Source: Natronococcus sp. A-GB7
Lineage (GTDB): Archaea; Halobacteriota; Halobacteria; Halobacteriales; Natrialbaceae
Direction: 5' to 3'
Length of the DNA stretch: 64,000 nt
Assembly (NCBI RefSeq): GCF_029688865.1
Contig: NZ_JARUKV010000010.1
Coordinates: 62,001-126,000, forward strand
The notes beneath the pieces are model-generated. The model did no database searches, had not been told where the DNA came from, and saw only the letters and a program-made list of their open reading frames with translations. Of this stretch, positions 17,413 through 26,923 are shown piece after piece; positions within the stretch are counted from its first letter, which is position 1, and each line of letters starts with the position of its first letter. Both the position numbers and the translations under genes were made by a program.

Positions 17413-17520
17413 ATGATCGCCGGAGCGGTCTCGTTCAGCGTCCTGTGTTTCCTCTTTCGGGCGACGACGATTCCGCCGTCGCTCGAACTCGCCGTCATCG
17501 TGACGGCGTGGCTCGGGTGA
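17413..17520 (+). CDS. possible 35-residue membrane peptide
   Basis: ATG (preceded directly by an in-frame GTG) opens a 35-codon frame: a hydrophobic start MIAGAVSFSVLCFLF, a short loop RATTIPPSLE, then LAVIVTAWLG and TGA. It would form one or two short membrane helices. It is the only open frame of that kind in the 429-base gap and sits 38 bases after the nth-type stop. No homologue is recognised. Confidence 0.3.
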   Translation: MIAGAVSFSVLCFLFRATTIPPSLELAVIVTAWLG

Positions 17521-17772
17521 GTCGACGCCGTTCCCGCTCTGGTCTCGGCCCGGAACCCGATCGAGATCCCGCCGTACGTCCCGTTCAGGTTCGAGTGGAA
17601 ACCTGGTTCGCGCCCGAGGCGGAATCGTCCGGCGATCGGTCCGACGGGGACGGTTCCGAACGACCGACCGACGAATCGCGACGTCCGATCGGCACCGATT
17701 CGCCGACGAAAGCTCGATACGACGGCCGGTCCCCTCTGTTTTCATCGGCTATTATTACTACATCATAACGCC

Positions 17773-17780
17773 TTTATGTC
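17773..17780 (+). promoter_or_regulatory. TATA-like box of the ABC transporter operon
   Basis: CCTTTATGTC centred about 30 bases before the ATG at 17805, at the end of an AT-rich stretch, compatible with a leaderless or short-leader mRNA for the four-gene operon. Confidence 0.5.
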
Positions 17781-17804
17781 GCAATCCGGGTTTACCGGGT
17801 ACTC

Positions 17805-18953
17805 ATGGCTGCAGACCCGAACCGGGATGCAGAAACCAACGACGCGAAGTCAGCGATCGGCTCTTCAACCGACTCTCGAGTAACCCCGACCTCCAGGCGC
17901 CGTTTCCTGTCCGCTGCGGCGGCCGGCTCGGCGACCGCACTCGCGGGCTGTGCCGAACTCGCCGGCAGCGACGGCGAGGACGTGTTGCGGGTGAGCGTCT
18001 GGAGCGGAAACTACGCCGATCGTTTCGAAGAAGGGCTCGTCACCCAGTACGAGGACGAACACGACGTCGAGATCGACGTCCACCGTGGCTGGGACGACAT
18101 CCTTACCGACATCCAGAACGCGCCGGAGGACGAGCCGCCGTTCGACGTGACGGTCGCCGAGGGGAACTTCTACTACTACGGCCGCCAGGACGACCTCTTC
18201 GAGCCGATCCGCGAGGAAAACGTTCCCAACGCCGACGGGATCATCGACTACTACGCGGAGATGCGGGGGACGGAGTACGGACTGCCGGTCGACGGCGCGC
18301 CCTGTACCATTATCCACCGCGAGGACGCCGACGTCGAGCCCGAGACCTGGGGCGATCTCTCCTCGGAGACCGTCGCCGAAAGCGAGGGGATCGGCGTCGA
18401 CACCGGGTTCTGGTGGTACCCACTCTACGCCGCCGCGATCGGCATGGACGAGGCCGAGGGAGCCGAGGAGATGCACGACGCGGAGCTCCACGATGACGTC
18501 CTCGAGACCCTCGAGGACTGGAATGTCGAGAGCTGGGCCAGCTCCGGCGAGGACATCTGGCAGGCGTTCGACAACGGCGTCATCGACGTCGCCCAGTGGT
18601 ACTACGACCAGACGGCCGCCGACATCGACGACTACGACGGGCTCACCCACACGATGCCCGAGGAGACCACCGGCTGGTTCAACAACTGGTGTGTCGTCCA
18701 GGGGACCGATCGACGCGACGAGGCCGAGGAGTTCATCAACTTCCTGCTCGACGCCGAGGTCCAGTCCGAGTGGGCCGAAACCCACCCGATGATGTTCAGC
18801 AACGAGGACATCACCTACCCCGAAGAGCTCGAGGACGACCTGCCGACGACGACCGAGGAAGCCGAGACCATCGCCTTCCCCGACTGGGAGTACCTCGGCG
18901 AGCACGCCGGCGAACTCTCGGACGCGTTCTCGAGCATCCAGCAGAGTTCCTGA
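17805..18953 (+). CDS. polyamine-type ABC transporter substrate-binding lipoprotein
   Basis: Extracytoplasmic binding protein of the PotD/PotF class, 382 residues. It has a Tat lipoprotein signal with RRRFL at residues 31-35, a hydrophobic region, and the lipobox ALAGC with lipidated C49. The mature part begins LRVSVWSGNYADRFEEG and follows the type II periplasmic-binding fold. Context is decisive: an ATPase and two permeases of the same class follow. Ligand could be spermidine/putrescine or another small organic compound; binding residues cannot be assigned. The N-terminal 30 residues before the twin arginine are longer than usual. Confidence 0.92.
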   Translation: MAADPNRDAETNDAKSAIGSSTDSRVTPTSRRRFLSAAAAGSATALAGCAELAGSDGEDVLRVSVWSGNYADRFEEGLVTQYEDEHDVEIDVHRGWDDILTDIQNAPEDEPPFDVTVAEGNFYYYGRQDDLFEPIREENVPNADGIIDYYAEMRGTEYGLPVDGAPCTIIHREDADVEPETWGDLSSETVAESEGIGVDTGFWWYPLYAAAIGMDEAEGAEEMHDAELHDDVLETLEDWNVESWASSGEDIWQAFDNGVIDVAQWYYDQTAADIDDYDGLTHTMPEETTGWFNNWCVVQGTDRRDEAEEFINFLLDAEVQSEWAETHPMMFSNEDITYPEELEDDLPTTTEEAETIAFPDWEYLGEHAGELSDAFSSIQQSS

Positions 18954-18987
18954 CGACGATCTCCTTTCATTCACCTACTACGTATCA

Positions 18988-20127
18988 ATGTCAGAGATTA
19001 CGTTACGCGACCTGGAGAAGCGCTACGGCGAGACAACCGCAGTCCAGGACGTCTCGGTCGAGATTCGGGACGGCGAGCTGCTCTGTTTGCTCGGACCCAG
19101 CGGCAGCGGCAAGTCGACGACGTTGCGAATGATCGCCGGCCTCGAGACGCCGACCAGCGGCGAGATCACGCTCGACGGAGCCGACGTCACCGACCAGCCG
19201 GCTTACGAACGCAACACCTCGACGGTGTTCCAGGACTGGGCGCTGTTTCCCCACAAAACGGTCCTGGAGAACGTCGCGTTCGGACTCAAGATGCGCGACG
19301 TGCCGAAAGACGAGCGCCGCGAGCGCGCCGAGGCGATGCTCGAGCGCGTCCAGATGGGCGGCTACGGCGACGAGGACCCGACGACGCTGAGCGGGGGCCA
19401 GAAGCAGCGCGTCGCGCTGGCCCGCTCGCTCGCGGTCAACCCTGACGTCCTGTTGCTCGACGAGCCGCTGTCGAACCTCGACAAGCGCCTCCGCGAGGAC
19501 ATGCAGATCGAACTCCGCGAGATCCACGAGGATCTCGAAGAGACGTTCGTCCACGTTACCCACGACCAGGACGAGGCGTTTACCCTGGCCGACCGCATCG
19601 GGATCATGGACCAGGGTGAACTGATCCAGGTCGGCGAGCCCACCGAGGTCTACGAGAACCCTGCAAACCGCTTTATCGAGGGCTTTCTGGGCGATACGAA
19701 CTTCGTCGACAGCCAGGTCGTCGGCGTCACGGACGGAGCCGTCCGCGTCGAGACCGAACTCGGGTACGAGCTCGTACTCCCGACCGATCGTAACCCCGAC
19801 GTCGCCGAAGGGACGGAGTTGACGCTGTCGCTGCGTCCCGAGGTGCTCTCGATCGAACGGGATCCGACCGCCGACGCCGTCGAGGGACACGAACAGCCGA
19901 TGCTCGCCGACGGGAGCACGTCGAACGCCGTCGTCGGCACGGTCGAGAACGTCCTCTACCGGGGGTCGACGGTGCGGTACTCCGTCTCGGTCAACGGGAC
20001 CTCGATGTTCGCCGAGCGGACGGGCGCGAGTACCGACGCGCTGACCGCGGGTGAGGAGATCCGCATCGAGTGGGACGGCACCGACGTGCTCGCGTTCCGC
20101 ACCGACGGCTCGCGGGTGACGCTCTAA
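18988..20127 (+). CDS. polyamine-type ABC transporter ATP-binding protein
   Basis: A 379-residue PotA-like ATPase. Walker A GPSGSGKST is at residues 36-44, the signature LSGGQKQRVALARSL begins near residue 133, Walker B is VLLLDEPLSNLD, and the H-loop is HVTHDQDEAF. The C-terminal ~130 residues form a TOBE regulatory domain (LSLRPEVLSIE). It follows the binding-protein gene by 34 bases and precedes the first permease by 2 bases, so it is clearly in one operon. It energises import at the cytoplasmic membrane. Confidence 0.96.
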   Translation: MSEITLRDLEKRYGETTAVQDVSVEIRDGELLCLLGPSGSGKSTTLRMIAGLETPTSGEITLDGADVTDQPAYERNTSTVFQDWALFPHKTVLENVAFGLKMRDVPKDERRERAEAMLERVQMGGYGDEDPTTLSGGQKQRVALARSLAVNPDVLLLDEPLSNLDKRLREDMQIELREIHEDLEETFVHVTHDQDEAFTLADRIGIMDQGELIQVGEPTEVYENPANRFIEGFLGDTNFVDSQVVGVTDGAVRVETELGYELVLPTDRNPDVAEGTELTLSLRPEVLSIERDPTADAVEGHEQPMLADGSTSNAVVGTVENVLYRGSTVRYSVSVNGTSMFAERTGASTDALTAGEEIRIEWDGTDVLAFRTDGSRVTL

Positions 20128-20129
20128 CA

Positions 20130-21047
20130 ATGGCGGAGACGAACTCGCAGTTTCCGCGCTCGCTGAAGGGCGTTCGGGAGTCGCTCGGCCAGCAGTCCGG
20201 CTCGAACCGGGCCCTGCTGTTGATGGCCCCGCTGCTCGCCTTCGAGCTGCTGGTGTTCGTGGTTCCGTTCTTCATCCTCCTGCGGATCAGCTTCGCGGAG
20301 GAGTCGAGCGACCTCGTCTACGCCGAGGGAACCTGGACGCTCGAGGCCTACTCGAGCGTTCTCACGAGCGATCTTATCTGGAGCATCGTCGGCTACTCGT
20401 TCCTGCTTGGAATCGTCGTTACGGTGCTGTCGGTCCTGATCGGCCTGTTTTACGCCTACGCGATCTGGCGGTCGACGGGACTCCTCAAGTCACTGTTGCT
20501 GTTCTCGGTCGTGCTCCCGCTGCTGACGACGCTCGTCATCAGGACGTACGCGTTCAACCCGCTGCTGTCGCCATCGGGGACGCTCAACGAGCTGTTGCTC
20601 TCGCTGGGGCTGATCTCGAGTCCGATCCAGTTCGTCCCCGGGACCGTCGGCGTCGTCGTCGGCCAGCTCTACATCGTGCTCCCCTACGCGGTGCTGGCGA
20701 TCTACAGCGTGCTGGCGACGATGGACTGGCACGTCGTCGAGGCCGCCCGCGACCTCGGAGCGAGCCGTCCGCGCTCGGTGCTCGAGGTTGTCGTCCCGCA
20801 GGCGATGCCCGGCGTCATCGTCGCGGCAGTGATCTCGTTCGCCTGGAGCGTCGGGGCCTACGCCGCACCCGACCTGCTGTCGGGCAACATCACGTTCGCG
20901 ATGCAGGTCGAGGGGCTGATGCTCTCGGATATGCGCTATCCGCTTGCGGCCGCGTTCTCGGTGCTCATGTTGCTGTTGATGCTGGTCAGTATCGCGATCA
21001 TGTTTACCCTGCTCAACCGAATCGGAGGTGAGTTCGAGCTTGCGTAG
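20130..21047 (+). CDS. polyamine-type ABC transporter permease 1 (PotB-like)
   Basis: A 305-residue inner-membrane permease with six predicted helices. The ATPase-docking EAA loop is DWHVVEAARDLGASRPRSVLEVVVPQAMPG, placed before the fifth helix. The ATG at 20130 is two bases after the ATPase stop. The first ~28 residues are cytoplasmic. It pairs with the next permease, whose start overlaps this gene by 20 bases. Confidence 0.93.
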   Translation: MAETNSQFPRSLKGVRESLGQQSGSNRALLLMAPLLAFELLVFVVPFFILLRISFAEESSDLVYAEGTWTLEAYSSVLTSDLIWSIVGYSFLLGIVVTVLSVLIGLFYAYAIWRSTGLLKSLLLFSVVLPLLTTLVIRTYAFNPLLSPSGTLNELLLSLGLISSPIQFVPGTVGVVVGQLYIVLPYAVLAIYSVLATMDWHVVEAARDLGASRPRSVLEVVVPQAMPGVIVAAVISFAWSVGAYAAPDLLSGNITFAMQVEGLMLSDMRYPLAAAFSVLMLLLMLVSIAIMFTLLNRIGGEFELA

Positions 21048-21843
21048 AGAACCCCTCGAGACCGCGGCGTTCCGCGCCGGCTACCTGACCCTGCTGGCGC
21101 TCATGCTGTTGCCGCTGCTGGTGGTCGTCGTGACGTCGTTCTCCGGTACGGGACGGCTCGCGTTCCCGCCGGAGAGCTACTCGCTGGTGTGGTACGGCGA
21201 GTTCCTCGACAGCGTCCGCTGGCTCGACGCCTTTACGAACAGCATCGTCATCGGCGTCGGTACCGCGCTGGTCGCGACGCTGCTGGGCGTGATGGGTGCG
21301 TTCGGCCAGGAGATCGACGACGGCTCGCTGGGAACGGTGCTGGCGCCGCTGGTTCTGATCCCGCTTTTGATTCCGCCGGTGATCCTCGGGATCACGCTGC
21401 TGATGTACTTCAACGAGGTCGGGCTCCGGGGCTCGTACGCGAGCATCGTGCTGGCCCACACGCTCTGGGCGACGCCGCTAGTCTACTTCGTCATGCGGTC
21501 GGTGTTCAGCCGATTCGACTGGCAACAGTTAGACGCCGCACAGGACCTCGGCGCCGGTCCGGTCCAGTCGTTCGTTTACGTCGTCCTCCCGAACGTGAAA
21601 CACGGGATCTTCGTCGGCGGGCTGCTGGCCTTCATCATCAGCCTCCAGGAGTTCGTGATGGCGCTGTTCCTCTCGACGCCAAGCACCGAGACGATCCCCG
21701 TCCTCGCCTGGACCGAGATCCGGCAGGCGCTGGATCCGATGGTCAGCGTCGTCTCGACGTTCCTGATCGTCATCTCGGTCGTCGGGATCCTCCTCGCTGT
21801 AGTCGCGACGAACCTCGAGTGGCTCTCGAAACAGCTCTCCTAG
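21028..21843 (+). CDS. polyamine-type ABC transporter permease 2 (PotC-like)
   Basis: A 271-residue permease with six hydrophobic helices and the EAA loop DWQQLDAAQDLGAGPVQSFVYVVLP. It starts at GTG 21028, overlapping the previous gene by 20 bases and preceded by GGAG, so translation is coupled. It is the last gene of the operon. No partner enzyme for polyamine degradation follows. Confidence 0.93.
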   Translation: MSSSLRREPLETAAFRAGYLTLLALMLLPLLVVVVTSFSGTGRLAFPPESYSLVWYGEFLDSVRWLDAFTNSIVIGVGTALVATLLGVMGAFGQEIDDGSLGTVLAPLVLIPLLIPPVILGITLLMYFNEVGLRGSYASIVLAHTLWATPLVYFVMRSVFSRFDWQQLDAAQDLGAGPVQSFVYVVLPNVKHGIFVGGLLAFIISLQEFVMALFLSTPSTETIPVLAWTEIRQALDPMVSVVSTFLIVISVVGILLAVVATNLEWLSKQLS

Positions 21844-22271
21844 CAGGGGAGAGTAACCCGGCTTCGGTATTCAGAATCTGCGTGAGACTCGCGTTCAGTA
21901 GAGGCGGACGGCGTATCGCTTCGTTCTGACCTTTCCTTCTGCGGTGGTGCGCGCTGTCGACCGCCTGAGCGCGAGCGAGGGCGGTCGATAACATCGTGCG
22001 AGGGATGAGCGACCGAGCGCAGCGAGTGAGCGAATCGGCTGGGGAGGACGTGGCAATCCCGTGTGTTCGTGTGAGCAGAACCTGCTACTCGCCAGTATCC
22101 CCTGAAAGCCCCTGGCCCTTCCAGTCCCACCCGGCAGTGGTTGGTTGAGGCTACAGATACAACGCCGGCCGTTCCATTCGCACGCTCTGCGTAGCGACTC
22201 GAGCCACTCGTATTCACAGTCAGACCGAACAACAAAACCCTATTATCAACTACTGCTAGCGATCCGCCGCT
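21844..22271. repeat. gene-free region resembling a dispersed haloarchaeal repeat
   Basis: No convincing gene. The segment about 21940-22110 has a hairpin (TCGACCGCC 21957-21965 / GGCGGTCGA 21980-21988) and phrases such as GAGCGACCGAGCGCAGCGAG and the minus-strand GGATACTGGCGAGTAGCAGG. I recall closely similar text in intergenic regions of other haloarchaea, where it is sometimes called as a spurious Ser/Arg/His-rich protein. It may be a repeat family or a worn mobile-element remnant; this is recognition from memory. Confidence 0.4.
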
Positions 22272-23246
22272 TCAGTAGCTGAACTGGATCAGCGCCGAGC
22301 CCGCGAGGACGATCATCGACGCCGAGGCCTTCTGGGCCAGCGTGAATGGGTCGAACTGTTCCTGGAGCAGCGCGGGCGCGAGCTTCGACAGCGCGAGCGC
22401 GCCGACGAACACCATCATCACGTCGAGTTTGGTGATCGCGGTCGCCAGCGAGACGGGGCCGTGCTCGAGCGCCCGGATGAACGTAAAGAGCCCGACGGCG
22501 TTGAGCAGGCCGCCGACCAGCAGTAGCTTCGTCCCCTTAGTGAGCCGTACGCGTCCGGCCAGCAGGTCGGCGGGGTTCGGTTCGACCCCGCCGCCGCGAA
22601 ACGGGACGACCGCGGCGATCGAGGCCAGTCCGCCGAGGCTGATCCAGAACAGGATCTCGACGGTGCCGAAGCCGTCCGTGAGTACCTTCATCCCCGTGTT
22701 GAACACCGCGAAGGCGATCGCGGCGAGGACGGCGACGCCAACCGTCGAGAACGTCAGGCTCTCGCGGAACGAGCCGGCGTCGCGGTCGTAGGAGATGAAC
22801 AGCGCGCCGAAGACGACCAGCCCGACGCCGGCGTAGACGCCCGAGGGGAACGCCTCGTCGAGGATCAGAAAGCCGAGCACGAGCACGAAGACGGTCTCGA
22901 GCGACAGCGCCGGGACGAACCGCGAGACGTCGCCGTTGACCAGCCCCCAGTAGTAGATCCCGTAGGCGATCGTCGAGACGATGCCGAAGCCGAGCGCGAC
23001 CGCGATCGGCGCGGGCTCGGCTCCCGGAACCGCGCCGCCGCCCGCCCCGGTCAGACTGTTTCGGATCGCGGGCCACTCGAGAACAAGTCCGACGAGGACG
23101 TAGACGGCGTAGAAGGGAATGCAGTTATAGATCGCCAGCGTCAGCGGGTCGTCGATCTCGACGCCGCTGACGACCTTCGAGAGCAGCGCGATCACGGCGT
23201 AGATTCCCGCAGTCAGGAAGGCATAGAGGAACCATGTCGACATCAT
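22272..23246 (-). CDS. DMT-superfamily (EamA-like) transporter
   Basis: A 324-residue integral membrane protein with ten predicted helices arranged as two EamA repeats (first repeat about residues 1-150, second about 165-320). Glycine-rich helix pairs such as VGLVVFGALFISYDRD, and the repeat ends at GSALIQFSY, are typical. Members export or import small metabolites, amino acids or nucleotide sugars; the substrate is unknown. Two adjacent ATG codons (23246 and 23243) could start it. It is transcribed alone. Confidence 0.88.
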   Translation of the reverse strand: MMSTWFLYAFLTAGIYAVIALLSKVVSGVEIDDPLTLAIYNCIPFYAVYVLVGLVLEWPAIRNSLTGAGGGAVPGAEPAPIAVALGFGIVSTIAYGIYYWGLVNGDVSRFVPALSLETVFVLVLGFLILDEAFPSGVYAGVGLVVFGALFISYDRDAGSFRESLTFSTVGVAVLAAIAFAVFNTGMKVLTDGFGTVEILFWISLGGLASIAAVVPFRGGGVEPNPADLLAGRVRLTKGTKLLLVGGLLNAVGLFTFIRALEHGPVSLATAITKLDVMMVFVGALALSKLAPALLQEQFDPFTLAQKASASMIVLAGSALIQFSY

Positions 23247-23586
23247 GGACGGGTCGCCCCCCGAACGGTGTCGTTCGCGGACGACCGACCGGCGTTACAA
23301 CCCTCGAGACGGCGACCGCTCTCGTCGCGTTCCATCGTTCCTAACCGAATGTCTCGAGTCCCAAGAGTCTCCCGTAAGAAGGTGCTGGTGTCACGCGCTC
23401 GCACGGCCGGTTCGTCGTGGACCCGGGTTTCAATCGAGCGTTCGAATCACGGGGGCGAACGGGTCGGAGCGTGGTAGGGACGAACCGTCGCTCGTCCGAT
23501 ATACCGATCGCACGCACCTGACACTACTCGAGACTGTACACGAACGAGGGGAGACGTTTCAGGTTGGTGTTCCCTGTACGCGGGCT
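23247..23586. other. 340-base divergent intergenic region
   Basis: Lies between the divergent DMT transporter and the membrane-protein gene. It must hold both promoters. Open frames here are Arg/Ser-rich shadows. I see no strong TATA box, repeat or RNA structure. Confidence 0.5.
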
Positions 23587-24582
23587 ATGACCGACGACAC
23601 CAGCTGGCGTCACTCGGTGTTTCGGTGGACAGTTATCGAGGGGAACCGGTTGACCGTCGCCGGCGTACTTCTCGGCGGAATCGCGTTGCTGTTGCTCGCC
23701 TTGCTCGTCGTGAACCTGTTTCCTCGAGCGCCCGGTGAACCGCTGTACCTCCTGTTTAGCTCGTTTCTCGGCGGAAACCTTACACTTATAACGGTCGTCA
23801 TCGCGATCAACCAGCTCGTGTTCTCTCGAGAGCTCGGCTCGCCGGGCAATCTGGAACGGCGAACCCGAAACGCCGTCGAGTACCGCGATCAGGTCCAGGA
23901 TGTGATGGACCAGGCGGTGAGTCCGGTGATGCCGGGATCGTTCCTGCTCGTCCTTCACGAGAACCTCGGCAAGCGGGCCCAGTCGCTGCGCGAGACGGTG
24001 ACCGACTCCCTCGACGGCGATCTCTCTGCGGAGATCGACGAACTCGTGGGCGCGCTCCGAGGCGACGTCAGAACCGTCACGAGGGCGGTCGACACGCCCG
24101 GCGCGGACGAACAGATCTTCGGCGCGATCGCGGCGACGCTGGGGACGACACAGGCCGAACAGCTGTACGATCTCGCCCGGATCGAGACGGAGTACGACGC
24201 ACAACTGACCGACGAACAGCGCGAGCTGTTCACGTCGATCCGCGAGCACCTGCTCCATATCGACGTCGCCCGGAAGTACTTCCGGACAGTGTACATCACG
24301 AAGGAGCTCTCCTTTCTCTCGCGGGTGCTGCTGATCGTCGGACTCCCGGCGCAGCTGTTTCTCGCCGCGACGCTCGCGGTGTACGATCTCGCGGCGATCG
24401 AGGCGCTCCCGGCGGCGGGAATCGTCGCTGCGACGCTCGTCGCTATGGTCGCCTGCTTCGCGCCGCTTTCGATCCTGGCGTCGTTCGTTCTTCGACTGTC
24501 GTGGGTCGCACAGCGAAACGCGACCGTGATGCCCTTCGCAGCCTCGGAAAAGGATTATACCCTGTTTTCGACCGACGAGTGA
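23587..24582 (+). CDS. haloarchaeal multi-pass membrane protein of unknown function
   Basis: A 331-residue protein. Two hydrophobic helices are near the N-terminus (about residues 22-46 and 55-80), a long soluble helical domain spans residues 85-240, and two more helices are near the C-terminus (about 250-275 and 285-315). The soluble part is rich in Glu/Asp/Leu heptads (LYDLARIETEYDAQLTDEQ), suggesting coiled-coil contacts. I recall such proteins as conserved haloarchaeal hypotheticals. ATG 23587 is chosen because upstream in-frame sequence is low-quality. No function assigned. Confidence 0.75.
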   Translation: MTDDTSWRHSVFRWTVIEGNRLTVAGVLLGGIALLLLALLVVNLFPRAPGEPLYLLFSSFLGGNLTLITVVIAINQLVFSRELGSPGNLERRTRNAVEYRDQVQDVMDQAVSPVMPGSFLLVLHENLGKRAQSLRETVTDSLDGDLSAEIDELVGALRGDVRTVTRAVDTPGADEQIFGAIAATLGTTQAEQLYDLARIETEYDAQLTDEQRELFTSIREHLLHIDVARKYFRTVYITKELSFLSRVLLIVGLPAQLFLAATLAVYDLAAIEALPAAGIVAATLVAMVACFAPLSILASFVLRLSWVAQRNATVMPFAASEKDYTLFSTDE

Positions 24583-24642
24583 CGGGTCAAACCAGGGGAT
24601 CGGTACAGCTCTCGTGTCGCCGACCTGCGCTCCGACGGTCCC

Positions 24643-26577
24643 TCAGAGGAATCGGAACGTCTCGAGGTTCTTCGGTGCGAACGTTCGCATGTTGTAGTCG
24701 TGGTACAGCGCCGAGGAGAGGTCCTGTGTGGAGCGCTCGTCGCCGTGGACACAGAGCACCTTCTCGGGGCGGGGGTTCATCGTCTTGACGAAGTTCTCGA
24801 GGCCGGCCCGATCGGCGTGGCCGGAGAAGCCGTCGACGGTCTCGACGTTCATGTTTAGCGAGAGCGTGCCGCGACCGCCGCCATTGCCCATGGCGCCGAC
24901 CTCGCTGGTCGGGATCTCGTCCCAGCCGTTCTGGATGCGTCGGCCGAGCGTTCCCTGGGCCTGGTAGCCGACGAACACGAGCGAGGAGTCCGGGTCGGGA
25001 CCGAGGTGGCTCAGCCAGGACATGATCGGGCCGCCGGTGACCATCCCTGACGTCGAGAGGATGATGCAGGGGCCGCCGTCGGCGACGTCCTGACGTTCCT
25101 CCTCCCCGGCGTCGATGTGGTTGAACTGCTCGGCGAGGAACGGGTTCTCGTCGTCGTGGAAGATCCGATCCCGCAGGTCGTCGCGGAGGTACTCGGGGTA
25201 GGTCGTGTGGATCGCCGTCGCCTCCCAGATCATCCCGTCGAGGTGGACGGGCATCTCGGGGATCTTGCCCGAGCGCATCGCCTCCTCTAAGACGAGCATG
25301 ATCTCCTGTGAGCGACCCACGGCGAAGGCGGGAATGAGGACCTTCCCGTCGCGGTCGTGAGCCTCGTTGATAACGTCGACGAGCTTTCGCTCGGAGTCCT
25401 CCTGATCGGTCTGGTAGTCGTTGCGACCGCCGTAGGTCGACTCCAGCACCAGGGTCTCGACGCGCGGGAAATCGTTGACGGCGCCGTTGAACAGACGCGT
25501 ATCGTCGTAGTGGATGTCACCCGAGAACGCGACGTTGTAGAGGCCGTCGCCGATGTGGAAATGGGAGACGGCCGAGCCGAGGATGTGACCAGCGTTGTGC
25601 AGCGTCAGCTTAACGTCGGGGGCGATGTCGGTAACGTCGCCGTACTCGAGCGGGATAGTGTGTTTGATCGCCTCGCGAACCATCTCGGACTCGTAGGGCG
25701 GTGTACGTCCCTCCTTGGAGGCGACATCGAGGTAGTCGAGTGTCAGCAGTCCCATCAGGTCCCGCGTGGGCTCGGTGCAGTAGATCGGGCCGTCGTAACC
25801 GTACTTAAAGAGGAGCGGGATCAGCGCGGAGTGGTCGAGGTGGGCGTGGGTCAGGACGACGGCGTCGATGGTCTGGGCGCCAGCGCCGAGCGCCTCGGGG
25901 GCGTGGAGGTACGGGACCTCCCCTTCGGCGCCAGGCTTGTCGCCACAGTCGATGAGGATCCGGGTTTCGGGCGTCGACAGGATAAATGATGCCCGACCGA
26001 CCTCGCGACAACAGCCCAGCGTCGTGATCCGGACGTACTCGTCGTCGGACATCTCCTCGCGGTGGATCTGCCGGCCCACCCGCTCCAAGATATCCCGACG
26101 GTCGTCCCGTTCCTGCTTGAGGAAGCTCCGAACGTTCGAGACCGTCGAGGACTCGATCGGCGGCGTGCGGACGACTTCGGGCGTCCAGCCGACGCTTTTG
26201 GTGATATCCCGAAGCGTCGAGCCGTGACGGCCGATGACCATGCCGGGTTTCTCGGCCTCGATGACGACCTCGCCCGTGTCGGCGTGGAAGTCGAGGTCGG
26301 TGACGCCGGCCTCCTCCGGAATGACGTTCATGATCTGCTCGCGAGCCTCGTTGGGCCGCGAGAGAACGCTCGGGTCCGGGCGGACGGTGATCCGCTTGCG
26401 GAGCTTGCTCGCCAGCTTGCGGATGAGATCACCCTGTTGGGCGAACTCCTTGGGGTCGCGCGTGTACACGACCAGCTCCGGGCCTTCGTACTTCACCGAG
26501 GAAACCGAGATATCGTTCGGTAACTCGCTCGTGATCTCTGCTTTCAAATCGTCGAGTTGCTGCTCTACAGTGCTCAT
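24643..26577 (-). CDS. fttA: aCPSF1/FttA: KH-domain beta-CASP ribonuclease, transcription termination factor
   Basis: The conserved archaeal CPSF-73 homologue, 644 residues. It cleaves nascent RNA 3' ends and drives termination. The N-terminal ~140 residues contain KH-like RNA-binding domains (GMVIGRHGSTLRDI). The metallo-beta-lactamase core follows, with HAHLDHS near residues 243-249 binding two zinc ions. The beta-CASP insert includes GMVTGGPIMSWL, and the C-terminal motif is CVHGDERS with the final dimerisation segment. ATG 26577 (MSTVEQQLDDLK) matches family starts; the frame is open upstream without family sequence. Confidence 0.96.
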   Translation of the reverse strand: MSTVEQQLDDLKAEITSELPNDISVSSVKYEGPELVVYTRDPKEFAQQGDLIRKLASKLRKRITVRPDPSVLSRPNEAREQIMNVIPEEAGVTDLDFHADTGEVVIEAEKPGMVIGRHGSTLRDITKSVGWTPEVVRTPPIESSTVSNVRSFLKQERDDRRDILERVGRQIHREEMSDDEYVRITTLGCCREVGRASFILSTPETRILIDCGDKPGAEGEVPYLHAPEALGAGAQTIDAVVLTHAHLDHSALIPLLFKYGYDGPIYCTEPTRDLMGLLTLDYLDVASKEGRTPPYESEMVREAIKHTIPLEYGDVTDIAPDVKLTLHNAGHILGSAVSHFHIGDGLYNVAFSGDIHYDDTRLFNGAVNDFPRVETLVLESTYGGRNDYQTDQEDSERKLVDVINEAHDRDGKVLIPAFAVGRSQEIMLVLEEAMRSGKIPEMPVHLDGMIWEATAIHTTYPEYLRDDLRDRIFHDDENPFLAEQFNHIDAGEEERQDVADGGPCIILSTSGMVTGGPIMSWLSHLGPDPDSSLVFVGYQAQGTLGRRIQNGWDEIPTSEVGAMGNGGGRGTLSLNMNVETVDGFSGHADRAGLENFVKTMNPRPEKVLCVHGDERSTQDLSSALYHDYNMRTFAPKNLETFRFL

Positions 26578-26923
26578 AATCGCCAGTTGTCGATTGCGTG
26601 AACTCGCCGACGAGGGGACGTCGGAGTCGCCGAAACGAACCCACCACCGCGGGGACCGTCGATGGACCACCGGTCGCCGATCGTCGGCCGTTGCAGTGAT
26701 ACTGCCGACGACCTCGGGCGACGGTACCGTCGGACAACGGAGGGTCGGTTCCGTCCGGTGTCCCGAATCATTGTGTGATGGTTCGTCCGACGAAGACGTA
26801 CCCAGGTCGGTTATCCTGGTCCGTGCGGGAAGATTCCAGGGAGAACCCGCTTACCCGTGGCTATTCTTTGCGTGGTATAAAAGCCTTCGCAAAAACCAGG
26901 GTGGTTCGGCCCGAAGTGACCGT
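26578..26923. other. 346-base divergent promoter region
   Basis: Between divergent fttA and the 160-residue gene. The only clear element is the TATA box GGTATAAAAG (26874-26883) serving the right-hand gene. No RNA gene or repeat is seen. Confidence 0.55.
26874..26883 (+). promoter_or_regulatory. TATA box before the 160-residue gene
   Basis: GGTATAAAAG lies 41-50 bases before the ATG at 26924, predicting a transcript with a leader of about 15-20 bases, unlike most leaderless genes here. Confidence 0.65.

Larger units (their letters stand above)
17376..17804. other. 429-base intergenic region before the ABC operon
   Basis: Between the nth-type gene and the solute-binding protein gene. It holds one possible small membrane ORF (17413-17520) and the promoter of the ABC operon at its right end. 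Around 17745-17775 the DNA becomes AT-rich. I see no repeat or RNA gene in the remainder. Confidence 0.6.
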
